Positions 17,701 through 19,654 of a stretch of DNA of 19,654 bases are shown here, piece after piece. The translations under genes and the position numbers were made by a program. Source of the stretch: Acanthaster planci (Eukaryota; Echinodermata; Asteroidea; Valvatida; Acanthasteridae); assembly GCF_001949145.1 (NCBI RefSeq), contig NW_019091703.1, forward strand, positions 8,407 through 28,060, read 5' to 3'. The notes beneath the pieces are model-generated. The model did no database searches. It saw only the letters and a list, made by a program, of their open reading frames with translations, and was not told where the DNA came from. Positions within the stretch are counted from its first letter, which is position 1, and each line of letters opens with the position of its first letter.

Positions 17701-18870
17701 GCCCAGGGTGCTTCTGAGGAATCCTTCGTGTTATTACTAGAAATGATTAATAATGACAATGTAATAGTTTGAAGCTTCCACCAGGCACTTAGATGCACAC
17801 AACTGGTTTTTGGACAGTGATGATGCTCGTTACATAGTGGGCTGTAGGGGAGATTTATGACTTTCAAAAGTTCGCAAAATTTAAATTCGTGATGTTAACG
17901 TTTAACATTGAACTCTGAACAATTGACGTTCAGCGTCCCCATGTTGATCTCTCCGTATGTTGGCGTTGTGGGTGTTTCATATTGTCCGAAAAGCCATGCG
18001 AATGACGTCCAACTAAAAATGCAGGCATGTCCCGAGTAATTACGCATTGCACTGATGCAGTAAAGATTCAACTTAATGCAATAAGCCGCCATTAAGTGCC
18101 TAGCTGTTACAGCAGCGAGTTATTGGACATGCTTTACCATAACACGTGCAGCGTAGACTGTGGGCTGTTTAACGGTAGATTTGACTTTCAAGTTTGCCAA
18201 AGTCATGCTCTTGGTATCAGTGTTGAAATGTGAAAATTGAACATTTCTTTATCGATCTTTCCCAGATCAGTTCCTGCAATATAGGTGTTTGATCTTGTCT
18301 GAAATACAGAGCGTCCCCACATAAGGCGACATTGCCGTGGCACTTATGTTGGTATCTTTTCTTAACACGCTTAGCAAAATTAAATTTGTGACATGGAACG
18401 ATAATCGCATGAATTTCAATATGCTAATGATCGCTCGAGCGAGGACACCGTCCTTAATTAAAATGAACAAGGACCGTCGTTGTCATGCCAAAAGGACATC
18501 GTTCATCAATGCTATCATGCAGAGTAGAAGGTTGACGGTACATGGATACATTACGTCATGGTGACGAAAATGCACGGCTCAAATTGCAAACGTTATCAAT
18601 ACAGCGTCGACAAAGAGCACTGTTCAAGGTTAATAAAGCAAAACGGGAAGTTCCACTTCGCAAAGGTGCAAAGCCCACGTCACAATGGAATGGAGGAACG
18701 TTGGTATGTCGAAGGTCGAACGTTGAAATGGCGTCACCAGGTCACCGTTCCTACTTAAAAGATAAACCTCTGTGTTCATATCGCAAACACCTCATAAAAA
18801 AGTTGAAAGTAGAAAACGAATGCGGTTCCCATTCTGTGAATAAATGCAGGGTCCACTGACGTGCTGAATG
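17701..18870. other. No gene; degenerate repeat-like words
   Basis: The stretch again shows scattered TTGAAC/GTTCAA, GAACGTT and GTCGAA words (for example GTCGAAGGTCGAACGTTGAA at 18708 and ACATTGAACTCTGAAC at 17904). AGCGTCCCC followed by TATGTTGG occurs near both 17932 and 18310. It may be a decayed long-period repeat. No coding frame is supported. Confidence 0.3.
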
Positions 18871-19654
18871 GGCATAAGCAACGGATCAGTGATTTCGGTA
18901 TGAATGGGCGTGCCACATCTGCATCCCCGAAGGCACTGGACAATAAACTTACATGCTAAACAGCACAGAGACTGACGTGTACACCAACGCAAAAGACTGT
19001 AAATGAAAGTATATCCATTCAACCTTAGAGGTTGAATTAAAACCAGTTGGGTCCAAATGTTTATATACACTCGAACAAAATTAAGTTAACTCTCGTTTGA
19101 AACTCTTTTCTAGATAATGATCATCATTCGTTCAATTTCACTAACAATTTCAGTATTGCACCTTTATTTCTATGAGAGGTTTCTGGACAGGTTTCCCCAC
19201 TTTGGATGACTTTATTGACAAGTTTATTTACGGTGAGACGTAAGTGGTGGATCACAAATTCCATACGGCACATTCGAAACAAGTGACACTGTTTCATTGC
19301 CTGTAACTACCGGTACATAACGTAAGTCAGTCTTGTCGAGCAACCATCAATGAGCTTCTAACAATACTCTGAATGGGTTTCAATCCATTCTTTTTAACAG
19401 TATTGTAGATTTTTATTGCATCCGGTAGGTGGGTTCCCTCTCGAACATTCTCATATTCAATTCTTCCTTCAAAGTCTCAGTACTAATTTTTAACCTAGGT
19501 TTTGACTAGGTCTTTGCAAAACGTCAACCTTTGTTTCTTGGTGGAGCCAGCCAGAAACTGACTTGGTAGTTCACTGCAGGTCGTTGTCATGCTGCAAAGG
19601 TCCAGTGACGTCCAAGGTGTATGGAATTCCATATCTGCCGTCGCCCGTCGTGCG
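18871..19654. other. No gene; one two-tier hairpin at 19361-19406
   Basis: ACAATACT (19361-19368) pairs with AGTATTGT (19399-19406). Inside it GAATGG (19371-19376) pairs with CCATTC (19385-19390). Otherwise nothing was recognised up to the end of the window. Confidence 0.4.

Overview
The window looks like nuclear DNA of an invertebrate animal, most likely a marine deuterostome (echinoderm, hemichordate or cephalochordate). The reasons are AT-rich, gene-poor sequence, coding exons split by GT-AG introns, type II Golgi glycosyltransferases of animal style, AATAAA poly(A) signals, and decayed non-LTR retrotransposon, SINE, MITE-like and minisatellite sequence. I cannot name the species.

Layout on the + strand. 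Positions 1-700 hold a degenerate short repeat and the decayed 3' end of a LINE reverse transcriptase. Positions 1190-1990 are a 42-bp minisatellite whose two half-units are each small palindromes. Positions 2000-6170 have no secure gene, only two weak minus-strand exon candidates near 4.4 kb and 5.4 kb. Positions 6176-6487 carry one copy of a diverged repeat. Gene 1 (minus, 8296 to 6778) is a complete two-exon, 447-residue type II glycosyltransferase-like protein with a DTD motif. Positions 8300-13160 are intergenic, with several foldback (MITE-like) elements and a second copy of the 6.2-kb repeat at 12567-12935. Gene 2 (minus, main coding exon 14574 to 13246) is a GT10 alpha-1,3-fucosyltransferase. 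Its open frame runs upstream through what looks like an intron. Two tiny first coding exons (16292-16278 or 14684-14664) each join it in phase 0 and complete a normal membrane anchor. Positions 16300-19654 hold a possible promoter, a tRNA-derived SINE remnant and low-information sequence.

Both genes lie on the same strand and encode single-pass Golgi-type glycosyltransferases. The window may therefore be part of a glycosylation gene neighbourhood, one enzyme adding fucose and the other of unknown acceptor. No CRISPR array, operon, rRNA or functional tRNA was seen.
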